The notes: generated by a model not told the origin, from the sequence alone. A stretch of 64,000 nucleotides of DNA from Myxococcales bacterium (GCA_012798435.1 JAAZNF010000086.1:1-64000); one strand, 5' to 3'; counted from the stretch's first letter, positions 8,357 through 17,220 are shown. A program made the numbers and translations.

Positions 8357-8896
8357 TCACGGGGACGCGCGCCACTCTCTCAACTGCGACAGGTAGCGGC
8401 GCCGCACGTCATCCAGCTCCGGGTCGTAGCGCCCGTCCGAAAGGTCCGGGAAGCTCCACTCGAACCAGTCCCAGCCGGCGCGTTTGCGGCGCCCGCAGGG
8501 ATCGGCCCACACCCCGCCGCCGAGGTGGATCTTCTGGGTGCCGAACTTCAGGCTGGCCAGCACCAGCTTGCCCCGGTCCAGGTAGCCCGCGTCGAGGTTC
8601 ACGCGCCGCCCGCGCGGGCCGGCCAGGCGCCGCTCGATGGCGTTGCATACGAGCTTGATCTCCACGATGCCCTCGGGAGGGATCAGCCGCGCGAAGGACA
8701 CCAGGCGGCGCGAAAGGTTCGGGCCCATCTCGGCGTGGTAGTAGTCGGTGCGGTCGAACGGCCGGTCCGGCCCCACAAAGTCGATCTCGCCGAACGCCTC
8801 CGCCAGCGCGGCCAGGCTCTCGCGCAAGGCCTCCGCGTCCGCCCACAGCACCAGGGCCAAGAGCTTCACCGGGTCCACCGGGGACGCTTCAGCCAT
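8357..8896 (-). CDS. DUF4416 family protein
   Basis: A 179-residue cytoplasmic protein matching the DUF4416 pattern: DRTDYYHAEMG, LSRRLVSFARLIPPEGIVEIKL, the RRVNLDAGYLDRGKLVLAS core and a final W-x-FPD element (EWSFPDLSDGRY). The family is found mainly in deltaproteobacteria and thermophiles and has no established function; conserved Asp, Tyr, Glu and His residues hint at a binding pocket. Its start overlaps the end of the upstream acetyltransferase-like gene by 8 nt, so the two are probably translated together. Confidence 0.85.
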   Translation of the reverse strand: MAEASPVDPVKLLALVLWADAEALRESLAALAEAFGEIDFVGPDRPFDRTDYYHAEMGPNLSRRLVSFARLIPPEGIVEIKLVCNAIERRLAGPRGRRVNLDAGYLDRGKLVLASLKFGTQKIHLGGGVWADPCGRRKRAGWDWFEWSFPDLSDGRYDPELDDVRRRYLSQLREWRASP

Positions 8897-9716
8897 GGCG
8901 CTCTCCCGCGCGGCGCAGCACCGAGAGCGCGCGTGCCGCCACCTCGGGCGCGATGCCGAAATCCGCCCCGAGCCGGGACGGGAGCTGGTCCGGGTCGATC
9001 TCGCTCTTTCGCACTTTTCCCTGTGTGCGCTCCTGGAGCCGGTTGCCCTGCAGGTACAGGTGCCGACCGGCGCGCAGGGCGGTGACCACCGGGTAGCGCA
9101 TGGCCTCCCAGGAGAACGACGCGTCCCAGGCCCGCAAGAAGTCCACCTCGTCCGCCGGCTCGGCCTTGAACGTGAGGCGCACCCGCCGCGTCTTGCCGAC
9201 GTACGAGGTCAGCTCCACGCTTCGGCCGTCCCGGGTGGGCTCGAGCGCGAGGCGTCGGGCGGCGCCGGCGATTTCCAGCGGCTCCCGGCGTGGCAGCACC
9301 ACCGGCCGGTCGAGCAGGTACCCCGGATCCAGCAGGTGGTCCCGGCCGTCCACCTCGACCAGCACCGCGCAGTGCGTGTCGGGGCCGTAACGCCGGTCGG
9401 CGAGGATCGGCCAGGCGCGAAAGCCGGCCGCGCGCACCAGGTGCAGGAGCGTCGCGGTGAGTGAGAAGCAGGTGCCGCCGGTGCCGAGCCGCTGGTGATC
9501 CGCGATGACCTCGGCGGGGCCCCGGCGCGCATCGACAGGCGCGCCGCGCTCGGCGAGCTTGAGGATCTTGGTGAGGTTCTCGTAGGGGAGCCGGGCGAAG
9601 GCGCGCACAACCTGCGCCAGGCGCTGGCAAGGATCGTCCGGCGGCGAAAGTCCGCACAGGCGCTCGAAACGCAAGAGCAACGCCGGGCCTTCGGGGGGAC
9701 GAAGCGGATGTTCCAT
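8889..9716 (-). CDS. Arylamine N-acetyltransferase-like protein
   Basis: A 275-residue protein with the layout of the NAT superfamily, cysteine enzymes that move an acyl group from CoA onto an amine. The expected triad is visible: Cys83 in GGTCFSL, His115 in DTHCAVL and Asp130 in LLDPGYL; the early PYENLTKI segment (45-51) is also family-typical. The cysteine motif lacks the classic Arg-Gly-Gly-x-Cys-x-Glu form, and the C-terminal third diverges, so the acceptor may not be an arylamine. Related bacterial proteins act in amide formation during secondary metabolism. It is the first gene of a two-gene unit with the DUF4416 gene. Confidence 0.75.
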   Translation of the reverse strand: MEHPLRPPEGPALLLRFERLCGLSPPDDPCQRLAQVVRAFARLPYENLTKILKLAERGAPVDARRGPAEVIADHQRLGTGGTCFSLTATLLHLVRAAGFRAWPILADRRYGPDTHCAVLVEVDGRDHLLDPGYLLDRPVVLPRREPLEIAGAARRLALEPTRDGRSVELTSYVGKTRRVRLTFKAEPADEVDFLRAWDASFSWEAMRYPVVTALRAGRHLYLQGNRLQERTQGKVRKSEIDPDQLPSRLGADFGIAPEVAARALSVLRRAGERHG

Positions 9717-9734
9717 CGGCGCGCCTCCCGGGCC

Positions 9735-12695
9735 TCACGGCAAGGGGCAGGAGGCGTCTTCCAGACAGCGGTCGTCCAAGATGACTTTGCCGCCGCTTCC
9801 GAAGAAGTGCGCGATGAGGTTGGCGAAGTAGTTGTCCACGTCGAAGGGCCGGTTGGGATCCGGGATGAAGATGCCATGCTGGCCGCGCGGGTTCACGTAG
9901 GCGAAGCGCACCCCCGAGACGCCGGTAGGGGTCTCGACCCGCTGCCGCAGGCGCAACGCCGGTGCGGGCGCCGGGGCCGGATAGCCGTCCGTCCCCTCGT
10001 CGAGGTCGTCGGGATCGAACAGGATGTCCGCGCCCGGGAAGCGCCCGATGCCAGCCAGGCCCTCGGGCACGAAGTTCGCGATCAAGAAGTCGTTGGCGGG
10101 CACGCCGTAACGCGCGTCGACCGCAAGCGCCGGCAGCACCCCGGCGGCGCGCGCGATGGTGATCTGGGTGCTCACCGGCACCTCCTGGTCGCCCAGCGTG
10201 ATCACCTCGAGCAGGTTGGTGAGGTGGGGGCCTTCGGGCCGGATGGGGAGCGGATCGAGGAAGTAGTGCGGCGCCCAGGCCGCCGGGTCGGCCGGCTCCA
10301 CCATCATCTGGAAGAGGCCCACCATGCGCCGCAGCGCCGGGGTGCAGCGCGCCAGCCCGAACCCCTCGGTGGGCATCTCCAGCGGGTCGCCGGCGCGGTA
10401 GGTCGGCTCTTCCCGATCCCAGTAGAAGACGTCCTCGGTGAACTCGTCGAGCCGCAACAGCTCATCCCCGCGCTCGTCGCGGAAGATCACCCGGAAGCGA
10501 TCACCGGTGTCGCAGGGCACCGAGATGCGCAGGCGCGGCCCGGGCCGAACGCGTGCCGCGAAGGTCTCGCCGCGGTTGAGGTTGTGGACCTCGACCCGCG
10601 TGCCCACCGGGACCTCCACGCGCCCGAGGGGGAGCGCGCGCTCCTGGTTGGCCAGCGGCACGTGCAGGCGAAGCAGCATGCGGGTGGCCGTCTCGGGCTC
10701 TCCCACCAGGAGCGGGCCCATGGTCCGCAGCAGCACCGCGTCGCGGACGTTGCCCAGCATGGTGCGCACGCCTACGTCGGCCAGCCCCCCGCCGCCGGAG
10801 GTGGGCGCGGCTGCCACGATGGTGGGCTCGGCCGGCCCCAGGATGGCCGAGTGGATGCCCCCCATGGACTGGCCCCAGGTGTAGTAGGGCACACCGGGTC
10901 CGCCGGCGTCCACCCGGCCGTCGCCGTCGAAGTCCCCGGCCAGGTCGGGTTGGCCGTCGCCGTCCTGGTCCACGTCCCAGCGCGCCGTGCCGTCGAACGC
11001 TTGCAGCGCCCGCGCCAGCTGCAGGTAGTCCACCACGCTCTGAGTCACCGCGTCGCGGGTGTGGAAGGCGTAGGCGGTCCAGAAATCGCCGCCCGAGTCG
11101 TTGGCCCCGTCGCCGGTGAGGTCGCGGGCCCGGTCCCGCAGCATCGCCTCCATGAACGGACCGAAGCCCCAGCCGTTGCCGGCCGACACCAGGATGCCGG
11201 TGAGCTCCTCGTCCAGCGGGATGCCGTGGCCCCAGGCGTCGATGGAGACGGTAGCCAGGCCGTAGCGGGCCATGGTGCCGGCGAAGCCGATCATCTCGGC
11301 CCGCGTCGAGCTGTAGCCATGACAGTAGATCACCACCGGGAAGGGCGGATGGTGGCGCTCGCTCTCCTTGGGCACGGCCATGAGAAAGCGCAGCGCCGTT
11401 GCGCCCACCCGCGCCCGGCCGCGCGCGCGGTCGACGGAGAACGCCTCGTGGGCGCCCATGAAGTCGGGGCTCCAGAAGGAGCCCGAGGTGAAGTAGTCCA
11501 CCCACTGGTAGGTGTCGATCAGCGGCTGCGCCTGCGAGATGTCGCCACCGAGCAGGAGCGCCCCGACGGACTTGACCGCTTCCATGAGCTGCGAAACCTG
11601 CACCACGTATGGTCGCGCGGCACTCTCGTCGCTCTGGCAGCGGTCGGGGACCACCGCTGGAGGAAAGCGCTCAGCCAGCCAGGCCAGCGAGCCGGCGCCG
11701 TGCAGGCCCTCGCGGATGGCCACCAGGTCCCCGGTGATCGACTGGGTGGTGAAGCTCCAGGCGAAGGCCACCTGGGCGAGGTCCAGCTCGGCGGTGCCGT
11801 CGGCCCGCCAGCGCGAGAGGAGCCCGGGCAACGGAGCCAGCGCCCCTCCCTGTTCCAGGTGGTGAATCCAGGGGAAGGGCGAGCGCACCGGCGCGCCGTC
11901 CTCGCCGCGCAGGCGATCGGTGAGGATCACCGCGTAGGTGGTCTCCTCTTCCAGTGGGACGATGGGCCGCAACAGGAGCGTGTCCGTCTCGCGCTCGTAG
12001 AACGTGAGCAGGCCGTCTCGCACGGTCGAGCCCGGCGGAAAGACGTTGGACCGGTCGAGCACGCCGTCGTCGTCGCTGTCCTCTCCCTCGTCGAGCCGGC
12101 CGTTGGCGTTGGCGTCCTCAGTGTAGGTGTCGAAGAGCAGGTTGCCGGCGTCGGCGCGCGGATCGGAGGCGAAGGAGGTGTCGCTGCGTTTTTGCAGCAG
12201 CGGGTAGTTGCCGCGCCCCACGTCCAGCGGGACCGGCCGGCCGAAGGCCGGGCTGCGCGGGTCGATGGCGACCACGAACACCGCGTCGTCCGCGAAGTCC
12301 AGGTTGTCGCGGTGGCGGCGCAAGAGATCGGCCACATCGAGCGGGGCGCGAAAACGCACGCTGATCGGCATGAGCACCCCGAAGCCGGCCAGCGTATTGA
12401 TGCGGCTGCGTTCGCCCGCTTCCAGCCGGGTCGGCGCCAGCAGGCTCACGTTGAGCCGGCGGCCGGTGGGCGAATCGGGGTCGGCGCGGGTGGCCAGGTC
12501 GTTGGGCAGGGGGATCTCGGGGAGCGGCACCTCCTCGAGGTCGAACCACACCATGGGCCCGCTGCCGTCCGGAGTGCGCTGCAACCCCTCGGGCGCCGGC
12601 GCGCAGGCCAGCCCCAGCAGCGCCAGGGCCGCCAGCACGGTCGGGCGCGCGACGAGGGATGAAAGCGCAAGATATACCGGATTTTTCGATCGCAT
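9735..12695 (-). CDS. Large alpha/beta-hydrolase lipoprotein
   Basis: A 986-residue predicted lipoprotein (signal segment ending LLGLAC, cysteine 31). The N-terminal 380 residues resemble Ig-like/beta-rich surface modules and include a DANANGRLDEGEDSDDDG calcium-loop stretch. The central part is an alpha/beta hydrolase: strand VVIYCHGYSS, DAWGHG, and a nucleophile elbow GQSMGG with Ser610. A second aspartate-rich insert (DVDQDGDGQPD, DFDGDGRVD) sits just before the elbow. The C-terminal 330 residues are of unknown fold. The enzyme would be an esterase or lipase facing the periplasm or cell surface. It is a paralogue of the gene at 19556-21478 in layout (lipobox, beta-rich front, GQSxG elbow). 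No ribosome-binding site is visible; a 14-bp palindrome lies 5 nt upstream of the start. Confidence 0.8.
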   Translation of the reverse strand: MRSKNPVYLALSSLVARPTVLAALALLGLACAPAPEGLQRTPDGSGPMVWFDLEEVPLPEIPLPNDLATRADPDSPTGRRLNVSLLAPTRLEAGERSRINTLAGFGVLMPISVRFRAPLDVADLLRRHRDNLDFADDAVFVVAIDPRSPAFGRPVPLDVGRGNYPLLQKRSDTSFASDPRADAGNLLFDTYTEDANANGRLDEGEDSDDDGVLDRSNVFPPGSTVRDGLLTFYERETDTLLLRPIVPLEEETTYAVILTDRLRGEDGAPVRSPFPWIHHLEQGGALAPLPGLLSRWRADGTAELDLAQVAFAWSFTTQSITGDLVAIREGLHGAGSLAWLAERFPPAVVPDRCQSDESAARPYVVQVSQLMEAVKSVGALLLGGDISQAQPLIDTYQWVDYFTSGSFWSPDFMGAHEAFSVDRARGRARVGATALRFLMAVPKESERHHPPFPVVIYCHGYSSTRAEMIGFAGTMARYGLATVSIDAWGHGIPLDEELTGILVSAGNGWGFGPFMEAMLRDRARDLTGDGANDSGGDFWTAYAFHTRDAVTQSVVDYLQLARALQAFDGTARWDVDQDGDGQPDLAGDFDGDGRVDAGGPGVPYYTWGQSMGGIHSAILGPAEPTIVAAAPTSGGGGLADVGVRTMLGNVRDAVLLRTMGPLLVGEPETATRMLLRLHVPLANQERALPLGRVEVPVGTRVEVHNLNRGETFAARVRPGPRLRISVPCDTGDRFRVIFRDERGDELLRLDEFTEDVFYWDREEPTYRAGDPLEMPTEGFGLARCTPALRRMVGLFQMMVEPADPAAWAPHYFLDPLPIRPEGPHLTNLLEVITLGDQEVPVSTQITIARAAGVLPALAVDARYGVPANDFLIANFVPEGLAGIGRFPGADILFDPDDLDEGTDGYPAPAPAPALRLRQRVETPTGVSGVRFAYVNPRGQHGIFIPDPNRPFDVDNYFANLIAHFFGSGGKVILDDRCLEDASCPLP

Positions 12696-12699
12696 GCCG

Positions 12700-12713
12700 G
12701 TATGCTAGCATAC
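12700..12713. promoter_or_regulatory. 14-bp perfect palindrome between divergent starts
   Basis: GTATGCTAGCATAC is perfectly self-complementary and lies between the divergent starts at 12695 (minus) and 12730 (plus), only 34 bp apart. Its size and place suit a dimeric repressor controlling both genes; TATGCT within it could serve as a -10 on either strand, but no good -35 is seen. Confidence 0.5.
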
Positions 12714-12729
12714 TCGCCCGGAGGTGGAC

Positions 12730-13290
12730 ATGGCGAAACCAACGGCGGTGTTCTTGTTCGGCAGTCCCCGCAAGAGCGGCAATACCGCAGCGGCCTGCGC
12801 CCTGCTGGAGCGCGCGCTGGCGAAGCGCTTCCGGGTGCGGCGGCACGATCTGTACCGCATGGACTTTCGCGGCTGCGCCCACTGCGACGGCTGCAAGAAG
12901 GACGAGCGCGGCCCCGCCTGTCGGCTGCGCGACGAGTTCCGGCCCGTCCTCGACGAGATCGCCGCCGCGCGGGTGATCGTGGTCGCCAGCCCGGTGTACT
13001 GCTGGTCGGTGTCGGGCTGCATGAGCGCCGCGCTGGACCGGCTGTACTGCTGCTTCAAAGCGTCCGGCAAGTCGCTGCTGGCCAAGAAGAAGTTCCTGGG
13101 CGTGTTCACCGCCGGCGGGGACGCCTTCGACGGCATGGACCTGTGCGTGGCCATGCTGCAGCGCCTGTGTCAGTACGGCCAGGCGGAGTACTGCGGAACC
13201 CTGGCGGCGGTCGAGTGCGCGACGCCGAAGGATGTCGCCCGGCGCAAGGAGCTCGCCCGCGCCGCCCGGGGGTTCGTCCATGCGCTGTGA
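12730..13290 (+). CDS. Flavodoxin-fold NAD(P)H-dependent FMN reductase / iron-sulfur flavoprotein-like
   Basis: A 186-residue cytoplasmic flavoprotein. GSPRKSGNT at 10-18 is the phosphate-binding loop for FMN of this family, and ASPVYCWSVSG near 85-95 is the second flavin loop. A cysteine cluster CAHCDGCKKDERGPAC after the first strand-helix unit matches the Cys-rich insert of Isf-type iron-sulfur flavoproteins and related quinone/FMN reductases, so a cluster may be bound there. GGAGG is 5 nt upstream of ATG 12730; a GTG two codons earlier is less well placed. The downstream outer-membrane gene overlaps its end by 11 nt, suggesting translational coupling, though no functional link is obvious. 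Confidence 0.85.
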   Translation: MAKPTAVFLFGSPRKSGNTAAACALLERALAKRFRVRRHDLYRMDFRGCAHCDGCKKDERGPACRLRDEFRPVLDEIAAARVIVVASPVYCWSVSGCMSAALDRLYCCFKASGKSLLAKKKFLGVFTAGGDAFDGMDLCVAMLQRLCQYGQAEYCGTLAAVECATPKDVARRKELARAARGFVHAL

Positions 13291-14785
13291 GCGCGGTCTG
13301 GCCGCCGTCCTGGCCGCACTGCTTGCGCTGGGCGCGGCAGGCGTCGCGGCCGCGGACGAGGAGATCCCCGCCATCGAGCCCGATCCCTTCGGCGAGTGGC
13401 GCTTCGTGGGCTTTCACGTGCAGGGCTTTCCGCTGGACGCCAGCGGGCGGGAGGGCGGACTGCGCTGGGCGGTCGACCAGCGGCTCGAGGTGGGCTCTCG
13501 GCAGCAGATCTCCGAGCGGCTGCATTTTTCCGGCAAGCTCCAGGTCTTCGGCGGGCAGGTGGCGGGCGATAGCGACGGGCTCGGCGCGGCCTTCCGCTCC
13601 GACGAGCGGCTACAGCTTCGCGGCTGGGATTTCAAGGGCTGGGACCTGGTCGAGCTGTGGTTGCGCTGGGATCTGCCCTGGCTCCAGGTGCGGATCGGGC
13701 AGATGGGAAGCCACTTCGGGTTGGGGCTGCTCTCGAACGACGGCCGCGATGAGGACGAGCGCTTCGGGTTCGGCACCTCGCGCGATCTCTCGGATCGGCT
13801 TCTGCTCGCCACCCGCCCCTTCGCACCGCTCGGCGGCTTTCTGGCCGACGTGGCGGTGGCCGTCGGAGGCGGGCTGGTGTACCGCGACGAGAACGCCTCT
13901 CTTCGCCAGGGCGACGTCGGGGGCGAGGCCCTGGCCGTGATCCGCTGGGAGCGGGGCCCGGACAATCTGGGCCTGTACGCCGCCGGACGTTTCCAGCAGG
14001 ACGACGCCGGCACCATGCTGCGCGTCTTCGCTCTCGATCTGGCAGGGAGCTACCAGCCCGAGCCCGACGAGGCCGGACCGACCTTCGCCGGCGAGGCGGT
14101 ACTGCTGACCGGGGTGACCGACCGCGTGATCCGCGCCGAGCGCACCGGCGGCAGCGACCTCCTGGCCTTCGGTGGCGTCCTCCAGGCCGGCTACCGCTTC
14201 GCGCTGCTGGGCCTCCACCCGCGCCTCGAGGCCGGCTATGCCTCGGGAGACCAGACGCCCTACGATGAGAAGGTCACCCGCTTCTCGTTCGATCCGTCCT
14301 TCCGGGTGGGGTTGGTGCTCTTCGACTGGGTGATGCGGGAGCTCACCGCGCTGGAGGCGGAGCAGGCGGCCGATCCGGACCGCGTGGGCCAGCCGCTGCC
14401 GGGGACGGGCGAGCTGCCCAGCCAGGGCCGCCTGGCTGGCGCGGTGTACCTGTTCCCGACTGTGAGCCTCGAGCCGGTCGAGCGGCTGCAACTCTTGGCC
14501 GGCTTCCTCTCCGCTTGGAGCAGCGCGCCGTTCGGCCAGGCTTATCCCACCTTCGAGAACGGTGGCGTGCCCACGAACAGCTACGGACGCTCGAGCCCCG
14601 GCCGGCACCTGGGGCTGGAGCTCGACCTGGGCGCGCGTTACACCCAGCCCATCTGGCGCGACCTGGCCGTGGCCGCGGACCTCCAGGCCGGGTGGTTCTT
14701 CCCCGGCGCGGCTTTCGAGCGCCCGGACGGCTCGCGCCCGCCGCCGGTGGCGCGGATCCTGATGCGGTTCGCGCTCTCCTGGTGA
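13280..14785 (+). CDS. Outer-membrane beta-barrel protein (unknown family)
   Basis: A 501-residue exported protein with signal peptide MRCERGLAAVLAALLALGAAGVAAA. The mature part consists of alternating amphipathic strands and ends in a strand finishing RFALSW, with the terminal aromatic residue typical of barrels inserted by BAM. It has many short Asp/Gly turns and segments such as LWLRWDLPWLQVRIGQMGSHFG that recall the alginate-export or porin type, but I cannot name the family. Its start lies inside the end of the flavoprotein gene. Confidence 0.75.
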   Translation: MRCERGLAAVLAALLALGAAGVAAADEEIPAIEPDPFGEWRFVGFHVQGFPLDASGREGGLRWAVDQRLEVGSRQQISERLHFSGKLQVFGGQVAGDSDGLGAAFRSDERLQLRGWDFKGWDLVELWLRWDLPWLQVRIGQMGSHFGLGLLSNDGRDEDERFGFGTSRDLSDRLLLATRPFAPLGGFLADVAVAVGGGLVYRDENASLRQGDVGGEALAVIRWERGPDNLGLYAAGRFQQDDAGTMLRVFALDLAGSYQPEPDEAGPTFAGEAVLLTGVTDRVIRAERTGGSDLLAFGGVLQAGYRFALLGLHPRLEAGYASGDQTPYDEKVTRFSFDPSFRVGLVLFDWVMRELTALEAEQAADPDRVGQPLPGTGELPSQGRLAGAVYLFPTVSLEPVERLQLLAGFLSAWSSAPFGQAYPTFENGGVPTNSYGRSSPGRHLGLELDLGARYTQPIWRDLAVAADLQAGWFFPGAAFERPDGSRPPPVARILMRFALSW

Positions 14786-14889
14786 CATCGCCTTCGGGAA
14801 CGAGCGGGATCTCTCCAAAAGAAGACGCTGAAAACCTGGCGGGGAAAACTTTTTATACGCCGATAGGCGTGGTACGTTAAAGGCGTCTC

Positions 14890-16269
14890 GTGGGGGAGGA
14901 AGGGCGATTTCGCGGCGTGTTGCCCCAGAAAGCCCAGAAGATCCTCAAGACCTTCATCGAGGCCAGCGGCTCCGACGCGGGCGGCGAGGTGGTGCTGCGC
15001 TGCGGCGCCGAGACCGGCCGGGCGTTCTTCGTGGGCGGGCGCATCGCCTGGGTGGTGGTGTCCAGCGTCAAACGCACCTTTACCCAGTACCTGATCGAGG
15101 AGGCCCACCTCAAGGCGGACGAGGTCCGCGAGGTGTTCGAGGAGTGCAAGCGCACCGGCAAGAACTTCGGCGAGACCATGATCGAGTGGAAGCTGGTACC
15201 CGAGGAGACCCTGCGCGATCTCCTCCTGCGCCAGATCGCCGAAGGCCTGGCCGAGGTGTTCTCCTGGGAGACGGCCGAGGCCATGTTCGTGCCGGAGAAG
15301 CGCAGCTACCAGGGCAACCTCACCTTCACCGTGGAGGAGGTGCTCGAGAAGCTCGTCGCCCTGGACGTCGAGCACAAACTGCCCTTCGAGGGCCATTCGG
15401 CCCCAAAGATCCTGGATGCGGTGCGCGAGGTGTCCGGCGAGCTCGACGCGCTGGCCACCCGGCCCAACCTCCCCGCCCTGCAACCCGAACCCGAGCCCGC
15501 ACCGACTCCGAAAAAGCGCCGGTTCCGGTTCGTGGCCCTGCTGGTGGTCTTGCTGCTCGTCTCGACCGGGGCCAGTTTCTTCTTGTGGAACCGCCTGCTG
15601 GGCACACCGCCGCCCGAGGGTTCGCCGGCGCAGGACGCCAGCGCATCGGTGTCGGGCGAGCCGACGGACGCCGGGGCCCCGCTGGCCGCGGAGGAGCCTG
15701 CGGCACCATTGGATGGAGGGGCCGTGCCCGATGCGGCGGCGGACGAGGCCGTCGCGCCGGCCGACGCCGCCGCGCCGCCTGCGCCCGAGCGCATCGTGGC
15801 CTTCGCGCACGGCAAGGGCACCGGCTCTGTCCGCATCAAGAGCCGGCCGGCAGGGGCCGCGGTGTACCTCGACGGCGTGGCCACGGACAAGAAGACCCCC
15901 GCGCAGCTCCCCCGCGTGACTGCTGGCGTGGAGCATGCCGTTCTGGTGGAGTGGCCCGGCCTGGCCCCGGGAGTGGCCCGCTTCATGCTGGGGAAGGGCA
16001 TGAACGCGGAGCTTTTCCTCAAGCTGGAAAAGAAACCGCTCCCGCCTGCCGCCGAGATCGAGGTCTACGTCGAGTCTGAGCCGCCGGGGGCGGAGATCCT
16101 CCTGAACGGCAAGCCGACCGGCCGGACGACCCCGGCCGCGGTGGCGCTGCCCGCCCGCAAGGACAGCCGCCTTGGGCTGCGGCTCGTGGGGTACAAGGCC
16201 TGGCAGCAACGGGTGCGCCCGGTCCCCGGCGTGGACCTCGGCATCTTTGCGGAGCTCAAGAAGAAGTGA
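14890..16269 (+). CDS. DUF4388-like / PEGA-domain single-pass membrane protein
   Basis: A 459-residue protein starting at a GTG. Residues 10-150 form a cytoplasmic domain (VVLRCGAETGRAFFVGGRIAWVVVSSVKRTF, then helices to about 140) resembling the DUF4388/PATAN-type modules found beside signalling genes. A strong membrane helix follows at about 216-236 (FVALLVVLLLVSTGASFFLW), then an Ala/Asp/Glu/Pro-rich periplasmic linker, then two PEGA-type beta modules (near 310-370 and 385-445) with the tell-tale SRPAGAAVYLDG and SEPPGAEILLNG. PEGA modules are thought to contact envelope proteins or peptidoglycan, so this looks like a link between an internal sensor and the envelope. An AAGG 6 nt before the GTG supports the start weakly. 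A 5-bp hairpin (ACGCC/GGCGT, 14857-14870) lies in the leader. Confidence 0.75.
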   Translation: MGEEGRFRGVLPQKAQKILKTFIEASGSDAGGEVVLRCGAETGRAFFVGGRIAWVVVSSVKRTFTQYLIEEAHLKADEVREVFEECKRTGKNFGETMIEWKLVPEETLRDLLLRQIAEGLAEVFSWETAEAMFVPEKRSYQGNLTFTVEEVLEKLVALDVEHKLPFEGHSAPKILDAVREVSGELDALATRPNLPALQPEPEPAPTPKKRRFRFVALLVVLLLVSTGASFFLWNRLLGTPPPEGSPAQDASASVSGEPTDAGAPLAAEEPAAPLDGGAVPDAAADEAVAPADAAAPPAPERIVAFAHGKGTGSVRIKSRPAGAAVYLDGVATDKKTPAQLPRVTAGVEHAVLVEWPGLAPGVARFMLGKGMNAELFLKLEKKPLPPAAEIEVYVESEPPGAEILLNGKPTGRTTPAAVALPARKDSRLGLRLVGYKAWQQRVRPVPGVDLGIFAELKKK

Positions 16270-16456
16270 GTCGGCTTATTCACTGGCTCGACGAGCCGCC
16301 GCGCGGTTGGAAGAAGGCCCTCATCCCCGGGTAATACTCGGTCCCCACGGATCCACGGTAGATTTTTTGCGCGAAGGGGTGACGCCGACTTGTCCCCGGC
16401 GAACGATCTTCCGAACGAACGCTTCGGGGAAGAGGCGGCAGGATCCGTTCGCCTCG

Positions 16457-17023
16457 TCAGGGAGGCATGGTCTGGAGCGCGCGGAAGGCCGCCAGGACCC
16501 TCTCGGCGCGCCGCTGGACGTCCCTGGCTTGCTCCCCCTGCGAAGCGGCCGGTTTGTCGATCGTCTTCTTGCCTTGCACCACCCGCACGAGCGTTTTCTT
16601 GTCGAAGTAGTAGCGCTCCTCGCGTTCCTCCGGGCCGCCCTGGACGTGGGCGAAGATGAGCGCCCCCTGGCCGCCCTCCTCGCCGAGATCCTCGAACAGG
16701 TACTCCTCGTGGTATTGCGGCGCGGCGATCTCGGCGTCGATCTCTGCGCGGATGAGGTTGCCCGCGCTGCCGCCCGGCCAGGCGAAGAAGAAGCGCGCCC
16801 GCTTGAAGAACACCCCCACCCCCGGGGCCGGCAGGCGGCCCGGGTTCACCTCCAAGACGGTCTGGTAGAGTTCCTGGCCGCCGTTCTGGGTCGCCTTCTG
16901 GTACTGGGCGCGGATCTTCTCGATCGCGGGAGAGGCCGGCTCCTTGGCCTCGGCGGCCGGGGACCAGCAGACGCCCAGCGCGACGCAGATGGCCAGGGTG
17001 AGGGTCCAGGTTCGGCCTTCCAT
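16457..17023 (-). CDS. Secreted hypothetical protein
   Basis: A 188-residue protein with a probable signal peptide (MEGRTWTLTLAICVALGVCWSPAAEA). The frame is open further upstream, but ATG 17023 is the only start that puts a signal peptide at the N-terminus. The mature domain has repeated short strands (GVGVFFKRARFFFAWPGG, ERYYFDKKTLVRVVQGKK) and no cysteines, suggesting a small beta-sandwich or a calycin/NTF2-like fold. I do not recognise a family. A 12-bp inverted repeat lies just upstream of the start and could control translation. Confidence 0.6.
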   Translation of the reverse strand: MEGRTWTLTLAICVALGVCWSPAAEAKEPASPAIEKIRAQYQKATQNGGQELYQTVLEVNPGRLPAPGVGVFFKRARFFFAWPGGSAGNLIRAEIDAEIAAPQYHEEYLFEDLGEEGGQGALIFAHVQGGPEEREERYYFDKKTLVRVVQGKKTIDKPAASQGEQARDVQRRAERVLAAFRALQTMPP

Positions 17024-17038
17024 GGCAACCCCATATCG

Positions 17039-17078
17039 TGCGCGAACGCGCTGGCTGTGTGGGGCCCGCGTTCGCGCA
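17039..17078 (-). promoter_or_regulatory. 12-bp perfect inverted repeat in the leader of the secreted protein gene
   Basis: Positions 17039-17050 and 17067-17078 are exact reverse complements (TGCGCGAACGCG arm) separated by 16 nt. On the minus strand this forms a very stable RNA hairpin ending about 16 nt before the ATG at 17023. It may be an attenuator, an mRNA-stability element or a protein-binding operator. There is no T-tract, so it is not a standard terminator. Confidence 0.6.
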
Positions 17079-17220
17079 TCGGGGGCGGCCAGAAAGCGTC
17101 CGCGGGTTCCCAGATGATCGGTGCACGCGACGGAACGACAGCACACCGCAATATCAGGCACGGGTGGCTCCTGTCGGTTGTAAGGCGATACGGTGCGACG
17201 TGATGCCCGCGGGCGTGCCG

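Noticed and set aside
9495-12662. A very long open frame on the plus strand antisense to the giant hydrolase gene
   Set aside because: High-GC genes commonly leave the opposite strand open. The translation is rich in His, Arg, Gly and Val without any recognisable motif, and the minus-strand protein is clearly the real gene.
12724-12729. A GTG start for the flavoprotein two codons earlier
   Set aside because: GGAGG would overlap the start codon; ATG 12730 has the correct spacing.
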